DNA of 64,000 nucleotides from Peribolospora baueri (lineage: Eukaryota; Basidiomycota; Peribolosporomycetes; Peribolosporales; Peribolosporaceae): assembly GCA_029717555.1 (NCBI GenBank), contig JAMDHS010000005.1:1-64000 (forward strand), in the 5' to 3' direction. Positions 49,311-61,312 of the stretch are shown one piece after another. Below the pieces are notes generated by a model. The model worked only from the letters and a program-made list of their open reading frames with translations. It was not told the origin of the DNA and ran no database searches. The position numbers and the translations under genes were made by a program. The first letter of the stretch is position 1, and the number at the start of each line of letters is the position of its first letter.

Positions 49311-49613
49311 GCTGTCTGAAGTGAACTTGGAGAGGCGCGGCGACACGACACGGAAAGGGGATGGTGAATGAAGTGCAGACACGGACGGGCGATCGCTGCC
49401 GTGCGCGGTGGGGACGGAACAGTTGGCCCAGTCGCGTCGGAAAGCGTGGGAGTTTCGGCCCGTCTTCCACCACCGCGCGCCACCGATCGACCGCGCCACG
49501 GAACTAATCGGAAATAGGAGGAGAAGAGGCACGAGGTTGATAAGATGATTGGGGTCCTCCACGATCATTCCAAGGTCCAAGCAAAGTTTCTTGCCTTGGG
49601 CGACCTGACCGAC
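49311..49613. promoter_or_regulatory. Divergent promoter PWWP gene / SKI2
   Basis: 303 bp between divergent start codons. No TATA-like or other clear element is seen. Confidence 0.45.
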
Positions 49614-52600
49614 ATGGCCGATACCCCGCCGCCTATCGAGGATGAGGTACCCGCCCTCCTCCAGGTAGTCAGAGCGTCTTTTGATCCGTCTCTGGATAAA
49701 TCCGAGCGGGAAGGGCTCAGAACCGAGCTCTTAAGCCGACTCAATCTCTCCGGGCCACCAACGGAAGAGCAGGTGCAATGGGACTTGGAGGAGAGGTTCT
49801 TGACACCGAAGAGGACTCTGCCAGAGCATTGGCTGAGCAGATATCAAGTGTGAGTGGTAGTAGGCCTGATCCTCTAACCTGTCCATATGTGCAGACCGCC
49901 ACCGGCCCTACCACATTGCCAACTGTTCTCTCGCTCTCGGGCTTTAACCTCTTTGAGCTCAAACAAACCACAAACTTCTGTCTGGTTGTCCTGTCCACAG
50001 GCATTGGGATCGTGAACCAGATTTTCAATCTTTGCTTTTTTGCCAACCTTCTACCTCGAACACGACTTTAGAGTTTATCCGTGCCGGTCTGGAAGGGAGG
50101 GTCGTGGGATACAAGGAAGTGAGACGCTCGTATCTCCGTCTCTGGAGACATGCGGCAAACTACTGGTTCCTCGCAAAAACTACTTCTAGATGTGCTAAAT
50201 GGCCTCTACTTTTTTGTGCAGGTCACACGGCCATCAGTTTCGCCTCTAACGGCCAAGAACTCCACTTCCCTCACCAGAGAGCCAGCGTCACTCTCCTCCT
50301 TCGTCCGCGGCAAGTCCGGCTATTATCCATTCGCACCAGGAGGTCTTGAGGATGAAGTGTTAAAGGGAAACGAAGACGATGCAATTCGAGCCTCCCTTGA
50401 AGGAGATGGCAGTGGAGCGCCCGGTCAGAGTGCGGAAGATATGATGGGCGGGATGGAGGAAATGCTTGGTTCCACCAAGGGTCAGGACTCTTTCGGAACC
50501 ATCGCCTTTTCCCTTGCGACGATCAGGGTTTGTCTCTCGCTCATATGCCTCTGATTGTCTTCAGGCGGGCTTCGGTCAGTTCCTCCAGGTTTTTCGCGAG
50601 GACTCATATTTGAGGACGAAGGTAAGCTTGCTGTGCACCTTACTTGGAGCCCTGAAGGCGTACAGCAAAGCTAAACCCGATGGCCTTCCCCTATTTGGTA
50701 GGCGAAGATGTCAGTCGCGAGCTTTTTGTCGAGCAGGATGATACATCAGCCAAGGTCAGGCCATTGCATCAACCCATCTACGAGTCGATCGACTCCGCAA
50801 GGCAACTGGCGGTAAGTCAAGATGCCAGCGTAAAGCAGGAGAAAAACAAGCTTTGACACGAGAAGCGGCAACCACGTCTTACTTCTCCAGACCACCGCGA
50901 ACGGGGACGCTAGGCCTCTTGATACCGAAATCGACGAGCTGCTACCCTTGGAGGTAGGCTCAGCTCCCTTTAACCTTATTATTCGTCAAACCGCAGATTT
51001 GGGCTTGTCATCTGAAAGGGTATTCTTCTCATCACATGAACAGCGACCTCGAGTCGTGGCATCGACGTCCATGGCCTCCCGAAAACCGAAGACAGCAAAG
51101 CGAGATTGGGCTCACGTCGTCAACGTCAACAAGCAACTTACCAACTTCCACGACCTCGTTCCAGACATGGCGCGAAAGGTACCAGAGTTGTCCAGCATCC
51201 TCCTGTTCTCATGTGAACGTTCAACTGATCATTGACCCTTCGATCATTTTTGCAGTATCCCTTTGAGCTGGACAATTATCAGAAAGAGGCGGTCTATCAT
51301 CTAGAGCAGGGCGATTCGGTCTTTGTTGCTGCACATACGAGCGCAGGAAAAACAGTGGTAGCCGAGTACGCGATCGCTCTGGCTCAGAAACACATGACTC
51401 GGTACGTTTTTGTGCGTCCCGAGAATACGTCTCGCTGCCACATAAAACTCAGGCTATTGCAATCGTCACTCCCGTTCCACGCGCAGAGCAATCTACACTT
51501 CCCCGATCAAAGCTCTCTCCAACCAAAAGTTTCGCGACTTCAAGCAAAACTTCGGCGCTTCCAACGTTGGCATTTTGACGGGAGACGTACAGATCAACCC
51601 GGAGGCACCATGCCTGATCATGACGACTGAGATCTTGCGGTCGATGCTATATAAAGGTGCAGATATCATCAAGGATGTCGAGTTCGTCATTTTTGACGAG
51701 GTTCACTATGTCAATGACCTTGAGGTGAGAAGATGTGTCTCGTATGACATGCTATCAAGGGGGTTGTCTACTTATACTGCTTTGTACTTCCCATAGCGTG
51801 GCGTTGTGTGGGAGGAAGTCATCATCATGCTACCCCAGCACTGCAGCATTATCATGCTCTCTGCGACTGTGCCCAACACGAAGGAGTTCGCAGAATGGGT
51901 CGGGTGAGTGGCTAACGGAGCTCCCCTCAGAATTTGCAGGGCAGTGTATCCTCAAGGTCAATGTTGAATTTTTGCAGGCGGACCAAGAAGAGGGATATGT
52001 ACGTCATCAGTACGCCAAAACGGCCTGTCCCGCTCGAGCACTTCCTCTACGCAGGGAAAGAGTTGCACAAGATCGTGGATGCCAAGGGCCAGTTCTTAGG
52101 AGCGGGGTCAGTCGACGTTCCGCTTTCTGTCCATTCCGTTGGCATTATTGTCTGACATTCGCAGACGGTGTTCCTTGGTCACAGAATGAAAGATGCCGCT
52201 GAGGCTCTCCGCCGTAAGCAGGACAAAGAGCGTGAGGCCGCCGGTCTTCCTCCGATCTCCAAAACAGGGCCGGGAGGCCGGGGAGGCCCCGCTCGCGGGG
52301 TACGAGGCGGCGGGCCTAACTCAAGGGGAGGACGTGGGGCGATGGTTCCGCGCGGTGGACTAAGCACGTTCGGCCGTGGCCGAGGCGGGTACAATACGAT
52401 GAACCATGGGCAAGGAGAGAAGAATCTCTGGATCCACCTTGTCGGCATGCTTCGCAAAAAGAGTCTTCTCCCAGTCGTTGTCTTCACCTTTTCTAAAAAG
52501 CGTTGCGAGGAGAACGCTGGGAGCATGCCCAACATGGATTTGTGCACCGCTGCCGAGAAGAGCCAAGTGCATATCATTATCGAGAAGAGTTTTACTCGGC

Positions 52601-55359
52601 TCAAAGGTCAGTGGTCTGGCTGGCGGATGAAGAGGCATATTGTTCCATACTCTAACTGATATGTTTTCCGCCGTGCCAGGCTCGGATCGGCGACTGCCTC
52701 AAATTGCTCGGATGCGAGACCTTCTCAGTCGCGGCATTGGTGTACACCATGGCGGTCTCCTTCCCATCGTCAAGGAGATCGTAGAAATGCTGTTCGCCCG
52801 AGGGCTAGTCAAAGTGCTTTTTGCCACTGAGACATTTGCAATGGTGTGTGCTTCTGTTTGCACTGAAGGTTGCGCCGGCGAGTGCTGAAAACTCTGGGAT
52901 GATTGGACAGGGAGTCAATATGCCGGCCAGATCCGTCGTATTTTCCAGCATCCGGAAGCATGATGGGAGGACGTTCCGAGACCTTCTTCCTGGTGAGCTC
53001 ATTTGTGCGTTAATCGTCGCCCGACCTGCTACTGAGGTTATATGTGCGATCACAGGGGAGTACACGCAGATGTCCGGCCGGGCAGGCCGAAGAGGTCTTG
53101 ATGCGACCGGCGTTGTAATCATCAATGCATCCGACGACGTGCCTGATGTAAGCGAACTCTGGCGCGGATTAGTCGTCTTAATGGCAATTTGCCTGACTGA
53201 CGGTTCTCACGTTTCCCACATAGACGGCAGCACTGCACAAGATGCTCCTCGGGCCCCCGAGCAAGCTCCAGTCTCAATTTCGTCTCACATACAACATGAT
53301 CCTCAACTTGCTCCGAGTAGAAGCTCTTAAGGTGGAGGAGATGATCAAGCGGAGTTTCTCCGAGAACGCCTCTCAGCGCCTTTTGCCGGACCAGCAGATG
53401 AAGGTGGCGGAAGTAAGTGCGCGAATAGTTTGCTCTCTGAGGCAAGTCGAATTGACGACTTCCACTTCTTCTCTCCGATGTAGGCGGAAAAGTCGCTCGG
53501 GGCGCTCCCGCGTCTTCAGTGCCAAATTTGCGAGGTGGACGTTGGCGACTTTTACGACGCTTCGCTCGAGGCCACAGAAGCGAATTTGTTCGTTCTGGAG
53601 ACAGCCCTAGCTCATTCGCAGGGAGGAAAGCTGTTTGGGCAAGGTCGAGTGGTGATCTTAAGAGACAATGTAAGTGTTTACGCGACTCATTTGCGTATCT
53701 GGCACCTATTGAGTTCTTAATTTCCTCATTCCCAGCACTTCCACAACGTACCGGCGATCCTCGTTAAGCCCGTGGGAATGAGAGGTTTCTTGGTTTTGGG
53801 TGCTGTGCCCTGCGATGTGAAAAGGAAGGGTAAGGAGAAAGGTACGTACGATTATGTCCTCATGCGTCCTCGACAACGTCCTGATAAGACTTGCGTCTCT
53901 TAGATGTCTCACCTGAGGCCGTACCTCCAAGGTTCCCGCCTTCTCTTCGAGGCTACCCGCTAGATGACCTCACATACGATCTTACGGAGGTGCCAATTTC
54001 GAGCATCGCTTTGGTCACCAAGTTTATTCGCAAGGTGTGCATTCATGAGCGTTCGTAGAGTCTGTAAAGAACGTTGACTGATGGACGCATTCGCGGTCGC
54101 AGATCAACTCCGAACGCATAGATGCCCACCATATCCCATCCATGCAAGGCGCTGTCGATGAACTAGTGCCGCTGCTGAGCAAGCTCGTCGAAGTAGATAC
54201 CGTGCCTGAGGTCGATTGGTCCAAGATCCGAGCGCTCGAGTTCCAGGAGGGATTGCAAAATCGAGCGAGCTATGTCAGACAGCTTCAGAATCGCTCATGC
54301 GTCCTGTGTGCTGATTTCGAGAGACATGTGAGTCTCCTTTTTGTTTCTTCGACGGCTAAGCGATTAGCTTATTCCATCCTTATACCTTTGCACCCAAACA
54401 GTATGAGACTCTGCACGCACAGAAGCTACTACAAGCCCATCTTTCCTCCCTGCGTCTGGCTATATCAGACCAGAATCTGGAGCTTCTTCCAGACTACGAA
54501 CAGCGAGTGGAGGTGCTCAAAGCGCTCCAGTTCATCGATCCAGATAACTCGACCGTGCTCCTTAAGGGCCGCGTCGCTTGCGAAATCAACTCAGCAGACG
54601 AGCTCATTCTTACCGAACTCATCCTCGAGAACACATTGGCGCATTACGAGCCTGAGGAGGTGGTTGCTTTGCTCAGCGTGTTCGTGTTCCGCGAGAAGAC
54701 GAGTGTGACGCCTGTCTTGTCGCCGAAGTTGACGGAGGTGAGTTATCGATTTATTTTTGAGTATTTTTGGCTCTGGTAAGTTCTCAATCGTGACTGACGC
54801 CGCGAGTCCTTTAACATCGGGTGGCCGATAGGGCTACGAAACGATCCTCAGCATCGCTGACCGCGTTGCGAGGGCTCAGGCAGCTAATCAAGTCAACTTT
54901 GAGGACTACACAATGACACTCAAGACCGGTCTGGTCGAAGTGGTATACGAATGGGCTAGAGGCACGGTGAGCGGTGGTTATCTCTTTGACCGCATCTCTG
55001 GGGATATCACTTAACCTATGCTCCACCTGCCTTGACGTGTTCTTTACTGTACAGCCGTTTGAACAAATCACAGACCTGACGGACGTAGCGGAGGGGACGA
55101 TCGTGCGAGTGATCACCCGTCTAGACGAGACATGCCGAGAGGTGCGCGATGCGGCCCGTATCATAGGAGACGCTGATCTATTCAAGAAGATGGAGGAGGC
55201 CCAGAATTTGATTAGGAGGGATATCGGTGAGAGGACCTGTTCCTTCTTCAGTGTCAGCGCATCTCTTACTGACCAGGTCGTTACTCCGCCGTCACGTATG
55301 CGCCCACTCTGGCACCAATCTCCCCCTTTCCAGTGTTCGCCGCTTCCTTGTACTTCTAA
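49614..55359 (+). CDS. SKI2: Ski2 RNA helicase of the cytoplasmic exosome (SKI complex)
   Basis: DExH helicase that threads RNA into the cytoplasmic exosome for 3'-5' decay. The start [17 protein letters not shown] is preferred over an in-frame ATG 69 bp upstream. The helicase core shows [40 protein letters not shown] (Walker A), [24 protein letters not shown] in [17 protein letters not shown] in [72 protein letters not shown] and [16 protein letters not shown]. Between the RecA-like lobes lies an RGG-rich stretch ([20 protein letters not shown]), followed by [20 protein letters not shown]. The arch/insertion and C-terminal helical domain continue to the end, and the gene ends VFAASLYF after a short last exon, the Ski2 terminus rather than Mtr4. 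About twenty exons; edges in the N-terminal part (49.8-51.2 kb) are least certain. Confidence 0.93.
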
Positions 55360-55729
55360 AAGAGTCACTTTTTGTCTCTGTGACCTACAAGAAGCCTCGT
55401 TCAGTCGAAATGAAGCGTGTCGTGCAGAGAGCTTGTGAGACAATGCGGCTATCCAGCCGCGGCAACCCATCTGCGAGATTCTAAATAAGATAAGTTCGTC
55501 GTTTGATCCCGACCGCCTGCTTTCCTTTTTTGGTAGGGGTTAGTGGCACCCCTCTCTCACGGCGTGGCGGCCGTCGAGCGAACTCCTTCGAAGATGGCAA
55601 TTGGTCATGGTGACTTCCGCACGAGGTGTCTCTATGGGCGGTCCAGTTGGACTGTTATTAAACAAATCGAGCACACCCGCGTGTGTTCTGTCTGGGTGTT
55701 GTTGACACTGTGGTATCGAACCTCTTACC
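55360..55729. other. Gap between SKI2 and the broken gene start
   Basis: About 370 bp: the SKI2 3' flank and, if the next fragment was once a gene, its promoter. I see no other feature. Confidence 0.5.
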
Positions 55730-56051
55730 ATGTCGGCAGCTTATCAGTCGCCGTCGCTACCGGACGAGAGGCGCAAGGCGGGCAAGGAAAAAGACTGAGC
55801 CAGGGAAGGCAAGGGCAAGGGCAAGGCGAAGGCGACGCCTTCTGATGAGAAACACGCAGAGGAGGTGAGATCTACAAGGCACCCTCGCGTGGATGGAGCT
55901 TGGCGCCAACAGACAGGCCGTTTTCAATTTGCTCTTCGTCTCCGCCACAGGATGCGGCATCAGACGCATCTTCAATTGTCTACGACGACCCTGAGCCAAA
56001 GCGGAAACGACGCAAGAAGGACGAGTCGGTGAAGGAGGCATATTCGGACAG
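55730..56051 (+). pseudogene. Broken 5' end of an unrecognised nuclear-type gene
   Basis: An ATG opens a frame MSAAYQSPSLPDERRKAGKE followed by KD. The frame meets TGA at 55796 but continues beyond it, in the same phase, as a Lys/Gly-rich segment (REGKGKGKAKATPSDEKHAE). A clean intron (gtgaga...cacag) follows, then a second exon with DAASDASSIVYDDPEPKRKR, RKKDESVKEAYSDSE. The intron keeps the frame, which argues for a once-real gene. The TGA fits a CGA to TGA change. Frame and gene-like text stop where Helitron sequence begins. KRKRRKK is a good nuclear signal. I cannot name the gene, and no downstream part of it is seen before HSP90. Confidence 0.5.
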
Positions 56052-57020
56052 CGAGTGGCGCACGTCTACACAATCGAATACCAGAAGCGAGGCATGCCAC
56101 ATAATGCACTTCCTGCTCTTCCTGGCCGCCGATGCCGCAATTCGACACGGTGGAGCGAATCGACGAGATCATCAGTGCCGAAATCCCTGATCCCTCGATC
56201 GAAGGTCCGTGCGGGCGAGAGCTGTACGACGTTGTCACTTCGGTCCTCATCCACAAGCCATGCGGCGAGCACAATCCAAGCGCTCCATGCATTAAAACGC
56301 GGAACGGCGTCCCGTACTGCAGCAAGGGCTTCCCAAAACCCCTGCACGTGCAGACGACGATCGAGGAGAATGTGTATCCAGAGTATCGACTGGCGCGGCG
56401 TACGGCTGACCACATCCGACCAAGCCCCGCGAGTGCATGACCATTGGCAACGAATGGGTCGTGCCACACAACCGGTACCTCACCTGGCGGTATGGTGCGC
56501 ACATTAATGTGGAGGTCTGCAGCAGCATCCGCGCTATCAAGTACGTCCATAAGTACATCTACAAGGACGGCGACCCGTGCACGGCCCAAATCCAGCTGCA
56601 TGTGGATGAGATCAGCGAATACATCAGCGGCCGCTATATTAGCGCCGCTGAAGCGGCCTGGCGGCTCTTCGAATTCCCTATCCACGCCGAGAGACCCAGT
56701 GTGATGCAGCTGTCCATCCATCTCCCGGACCGGCAGTCGGTCAGCTTCGATTCCATGCTGCCCACCGACGACGTCATGGCGGCGATTGACCGCCAGCGTC
56801 CCACCCTGATGGCCTTCCTCGAGTACAACGCCGAGCATCCGGATGCGCAACCGTGCCTCTACCAGGACTTTCCACTGCGCTTTACCTGGAATCGATCGAC
56901 TTGATGCTGGAAGCCACGGTCGAATTCGCAGATCCAGGTCGGCCGCATCTGGCAGATCATCCCGTTCCAGGGGGACGGCCATCGGATCGGTCTAGCGGGA
57001 CGACCGCACCGCAGCGCTGG
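56052..57020 (+). mobile_element. Degenerate Helitron (Rep/helitron-like N region) fragment
   Basis: Rolling-circle DNA transposon remnant. Conserved Helitron protein blocks follow in order: HVYTIEYQKRGMPH, MHFLLFLAA, VERIDEIISAEIPDP, GPCGRELYDVVTSVLIHKPC, PCIKTRNGVPYCSKGFPKPL, EENVYPEYRLAR, NEWVVPHNRYLTWRYGAHIN, EVCSSIRAIKYVHKYIYK, EISEYISGRYISAAEAAWRL and QVGRIWQIIPFQGD. The blocks fall in different frames, with shifts near 56101, 56131, 56430 and 56904-56929. The first shift lies inside the HUH-type PHxH motif needed for strand cleavage, so it cannot be active. The Pif1-type helicase part and recognisable Helitron ends are absent. It abuts an unrelated gene-like fragment on its left and lies about 570 bp before HSP90. 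Confidence 0.85.
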
Positions 57021-57592
57021 CAGGCCCGTATAAGGTGTTGCTGATGATAAGCTGCCGACATGGTCAGCCAAGAAGGGACGATTCGGGGACGGTATCGAAC
57101 CTGATCGAATGCAGTCAGTCGATCGGGTCGATCGTGCGTACGGCACGCGCGAAGGGAATACGGGAAGGTGCCGCCAAGGGCCTATATATTGGGTGCAGCG
57201 GGGGATCCGGGGGGCAGGGGCCGCGCGCGCCGCCAAGGACCGGAGGGGTAAAACTAACCGGAAAAGGAAAGTAGGGGTTCGGCGGCAAACACAACTTATA
57301 TCATAGAGAATCATAGAAGATGAAGCTGTCAAGTGGTGCACATCCGTGATGCTCAGTAAGCAATTGGAAGCTTCCAAGGACATCCACAAAGTATGCTGCC
57401 GGGGGGACGCCGATGGTCTGCCTACTTATCTTTGACTGGCGTCGCAGTCTCGTTCGACCACCTTGACACTCCAGTTCTGAAGCAGTGGGTCTCTGTTTGG
57501 GGGTATCCAACTTGCATTCCGACCTAACGTGCTGTCTCCTCTCTTTTCCTCCTTCTCTTTCTTGACAGCCAAGTCGCACCTCACCAGTCAAG
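57021..57592 (+). promoter_or_regulatory. HSP90: HSP90 upstream region
   Basis: About 570 bp between the Helitron remnant and the HSP90 start. It includes TATA-like stretches (tatatatt near 57183, ttatatca near 57296), a GC-rich block at 57195-57235, and one perfect two-unit heat-shock-type palindrome. No gene is seen. Confidence 0.5.
57366..57375. promoter_or_regulatory. Heat-shock-element-like palindrome
   Basis: GGAAGCTTCC contains the HSF dyad GAAnnTTC and lies about 220 bp upstream of the HSP90 ATG. A canonical element has three or more nGAAn units; only two are perfect here, so this is a candidate only. Confidence 0.4.
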
Positions 57593-60500
57593 ATGTCCGC
57601 ACAGGCAGAGACTTTCGGGTGAGTGGGGCCGACCCGCCGTCATACCTCCATTTGGTCTGAACTCCGAGGCTGGACAGAGCACATTGGGTCACAATTTCGT
57701 GTCATATGCCGATGGCATTGCAATCCCTTTGGTGCTCAGGTTCCAAGCAGAAATCAGTCAGCTGCTGGACCTGATCATCAACACCTTTTATTCACAGAAG
57801 GATGTATTCTTGCGAGAGCTATTGTCCAACGGTGAGGAGTCGTGGCTTCAGCGATGCCTCAAGGTTGCGGTGACGGTGGATACCTGATCGGTCTGGTGGC
57901 GACTTGTTCGTTACCCCTTTGCACAGCCAGCGACGCCTTGGATAAGGTGCGTTATGCGGCGCTGACGGACCCGTCGGTACTGGAGCCAGAAAAGGAACTG
58001 TACATCCGCATTACGCCAGACAAGGAAAACCGCATGCTCTCCATCCGTGACACAGGCATTGGTATGACCAAGGCCGATCTCGTGAACAACCTGGGTACCA
58101 TTGCTAAGTCAGGGACCAAGGCGTTCATGGAGGCGCTTAGCAGTGGGGCTGATATCAGCATGATGTGAGTTACCAAAGCGGATTTTGAAATGGTCCAAAA
58201 TTGGTCACTCTTCCCCAAGTTTGCAGATTTAACAACTGTTTTTATTCCTCCCTGTACCTTTCTCAGCGGGCAGTTCGGCGTAGGCTTTTATTCGGCCTAC
58301 CTTGTGGCAGAGAGAGTTCAAGTGATAACAAAGCACAATGACGACGAGCAGTACATTTGGGAGTCCTCAGCCGGGGGAACATTCACCATCACGCTCGACA
58401 AGGTCAACCCGCCTCTCGGTCGCGGCACGGAGATTCGCCTGTGGCTGAAGGAGGACCAGCAGGAGTACTTGGAGGAGCGCAGGATCAGGGAGGTTGTGAA
58501 GAAACACTCTGAGTTCCTGTCATACCCAATTCAGCTGGTCGTGACGAAGAAAGTCGAGAAGGTAAGATTTGTGTTCGGCCTCCCTTTCTCTGAGACGCAT
58601 ATATTCGCTCCACGTCTCACCACTTGGACCATACTCGCTTTTTTTCATCCCACGCTACAGGAGGTTGAAGTGGAGGAGGAAGAGAAAGCAGAAGAAGGAG
58701 AGGAAAAGAAGGCTAAGATCGAGGAGGTGACGGAAGAAGACAAGAAGAAAAAGAAAAAGATTGAAGAAATTGTCAAAGAGACCGAGGAATTGAGTGAGTG
58801 CTGCGAGCTGCGTCACATATTTACGTCCAATTTGAACATGCGAACGTTTTCCTCCCTACGTTTGCAGACAAGACAAAGCCGTTGTGGACGCGAAACCCGT
58901 CGGAGATCAAGGAGGAGGAGTACGCTTCGTTTTACAGGTCGCTCACGAATGATTGGGAGGATCCGCTCGCGTGGAAGCACTTCTCTGTTGAAGGACAGCT
59001 GGAGTTCAAGGCCCTCCTTTATTGTCCGAAAAGGTGAGCAGATCGCACGTCACAGTTGTGCGACATTGAAGCCAGCCTCTGTCGGTTGACGGAGAGACGA
59101 TGTGCACTCCCGTTTTCGAACACAGAGCACCGTTTGACCTGTTCGAGACCAAGAAGAAGCGAAACAACATCAAGCTCTATGTCCGCCGCGTGTTCATCAT
59201 GGACGACTGCGAAGAGCTCGTGCCCGAGTATCTCAACTTTATCAAAGGCGTCGTCGATTCGGAGGACCTTCCGCTCAATATCTCTCGCGAGATGCTGCAG
59301 CAAAACCGGATCTTAAAGGTGATTCGAAAGAATGTTGTGAAGAAGGCAGTCGAGATGTTTGATGACATCGCACAGGTGAGCAAAGCGATGGGGTGCAGCT
59401 CATGGCGCCTGCTCGATCATGTCGCTCGTATCTCATCTTATGCTGACCACGGCCACGCTTCCCATGAACGCTGGAAACACAGGACAAAGACAACTTCAAC
59501 AAGTTCTACGAGGCCTTTGGAAAGAACATCAAGCTGGGCATCCATGAGGACTCTGCCAACAGGCAAAAGCTGGCCGAGTTCCTGCGCTTCCACAGCACCA
59601 AGAGCGGCGACGATATGGTCAGCCTCAAGGGTGAGTGGGCAATGCAGCGCCTTGTCTTGTGCATTGCGCTCGGTTCTCCCCGCCTGACCTTGGACCATGC
59701 TGTCGCGCGGGCGCGTACTGATCTCCTGGGTTCTTGCGGTTGATCCGCCTTCCTCCATCCAGACTACATCACCCGTATGCAATCGCACCAGAAGTACATC
59801 TACTATCTCACGGGGGCGAGCCTGTCGGAGATACGCGACTCTCCGTTCCTTGAGGCGCTCAAGAAGAAGAACTTTGAGGTGCTGCTGATGGTCGACCCCA
59901 TCGATGAGGTAAGCCGACTCAACGTGGCGCCGAGACAATTTTCGTGATTTCGACGTGATACGAGCGCCGACCGAGCTGGGTCACGTCCGTCTTTACGTTT
60001 CTAGTACGCTGTGACTCAGCTGAAAGAGTTTGAGGGCAAGAAGCTCGTTTGCGTCAGCAAAGTGAGTCCAGAGCTCTGCCCCCTCAACATATCAATAGCT
60101 CCCTCATTTCTCATCGCTTCTCTCCCTTTCGCACTTGCAGGAGGGCTTGGAGCTGGAGGAGACGGAAGAAGAGAAAAAGACGCGAGAGGCCGAGGCGAAG
60201 GAGTACGAGGAGCTGTGCAAGACGATCAAGGATATCCTGGGAGACAAGGTGGAGAAGGTCGTGCTCTCCAACCGGGTCACGAAGTCACCTTGCGTGCTCG
60301 TCACGGGACAGTTCGGATGGAGCTCGAATATGGAGAGGATCATGCGCGCTCAGGCGCTGAGGGACAACTCGATGTCGCAGTATAGTGCGTGGATCGCCAT
60401 CGGATATGATTGGGTCCGGCGGTGTGGCTACGAATGCTGACCTGTGAGACCGCTTTCTTTTCGGACTGACAACACAGTGACGTCAAAGAAGACGCTGGAG

Positions 60501-61312
60501 ATCAATCCGTTGGTAACCGAGTTGATGGCTGATTGAATTGTTGAACCCCGTTGTGACGATGTATATCGTTCGTGCTCTCCTCTACAGGAGCCACCCCATC
60601 ATAAAGGATTTGAAGAACAAGGTGCGTTCGACGTCCACAGACGGCGCGGTTGGGTTTGGCGACCTTCGATGCTTGGATTCCTCTCCATTCAGCTGATCAT
60701 GTTGGCTCGCTGCTCTGCGTCTGGTAACCAGATCAAGGAAGACAAGAACGACCCCACAGTCAAGTTAGCGGCATTTGCTTGGCGCTTTGCCCTGTTACGA
60801 CAGCTCATCTCAGTCATTCTTTGTGCAACCGCAGGGACTTGGTCATCTTGCTCTATGAGGTGGCTCTCCTCACGTCGGGCTTCTCCTTGTGAGCAAACGC
60901 GATTTCCCATTCATTCACTGGCACGTTGCGGACGTTTACCCTTTGACCTGTCGCTGTCCGTCTCTCACTAAGGGATGAGCCAGCGAGCTTCGCATCAAGA
61001 CTCCACCGGCTCATCTCGCTTGGCCTCTCTATCGAGGAGCCGGGCATGGATCAGACAACGGCTGAAGCGCAGAAGGCCGAGGAGCAGATGGAGGAAATTT
61101 CGACGTCGGGTGGGTGGTGTTTTTTTTTTTTCTCCGTCCGGCGGGAAGGACCTTGCGGTCGGGTGCTGAACTTCACTTGTCCATGGAACGTTACCTGGAA
61201 CAGAGATGGAGGTGAGTAGACGAGGCGGGCCGATGGAGCCGACGCAGGCGCTGACCTTCTCCTTTCGTTGCCTTGTCTTTTTCACGCCGACGACGCACAG
61301 GCCATCGACTAG
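57593..61312 (+). CDS. HSP90: Cytosolic heat shock protein Hsp90
   Basis: ATP-driven dimeric chaperone of kinases, receptors and other clients. Eighteen exons join in frame to 700 residues: 57593-57618, 57740-57831, 57927-58164, 58267-58561, 58661-58793, 58868-59033, 59126-59375, 59483-59630, 59763-59908, 60005-60061, 60141-60384, 60478-60508, 60588-60621, 60732-60763, 60835-60888, 60973-61109, 61204-61211 and 61301-61312. The N-terminal ATPase shows NASDALDK, DTGIGMT and [17 protein letters not shown]; a charged linker ([13 protein letters not shown]) follows; the middle domain shows [30 protein letters not shown] and [15 protein letters not shown]; the C-terminal dimer domain shows [19 protein letters not shown] and [11 protein letters not shown]. 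Exon 17 is an 8-nt microexon. The protein ends EMEAID instead of the usual MEEVD. It is preceded by a heat-shock-like palindrome. Confidence 0.96.

Noticed and set aside
55360-57592. LTR retroelement or complete active transposon near the Helitron
   Set aside because: There are no reverse transcriptase, integrase or long direct-repeat signals. The only transposon text is Helitron N-region, broken in several frames and without the helicase part.
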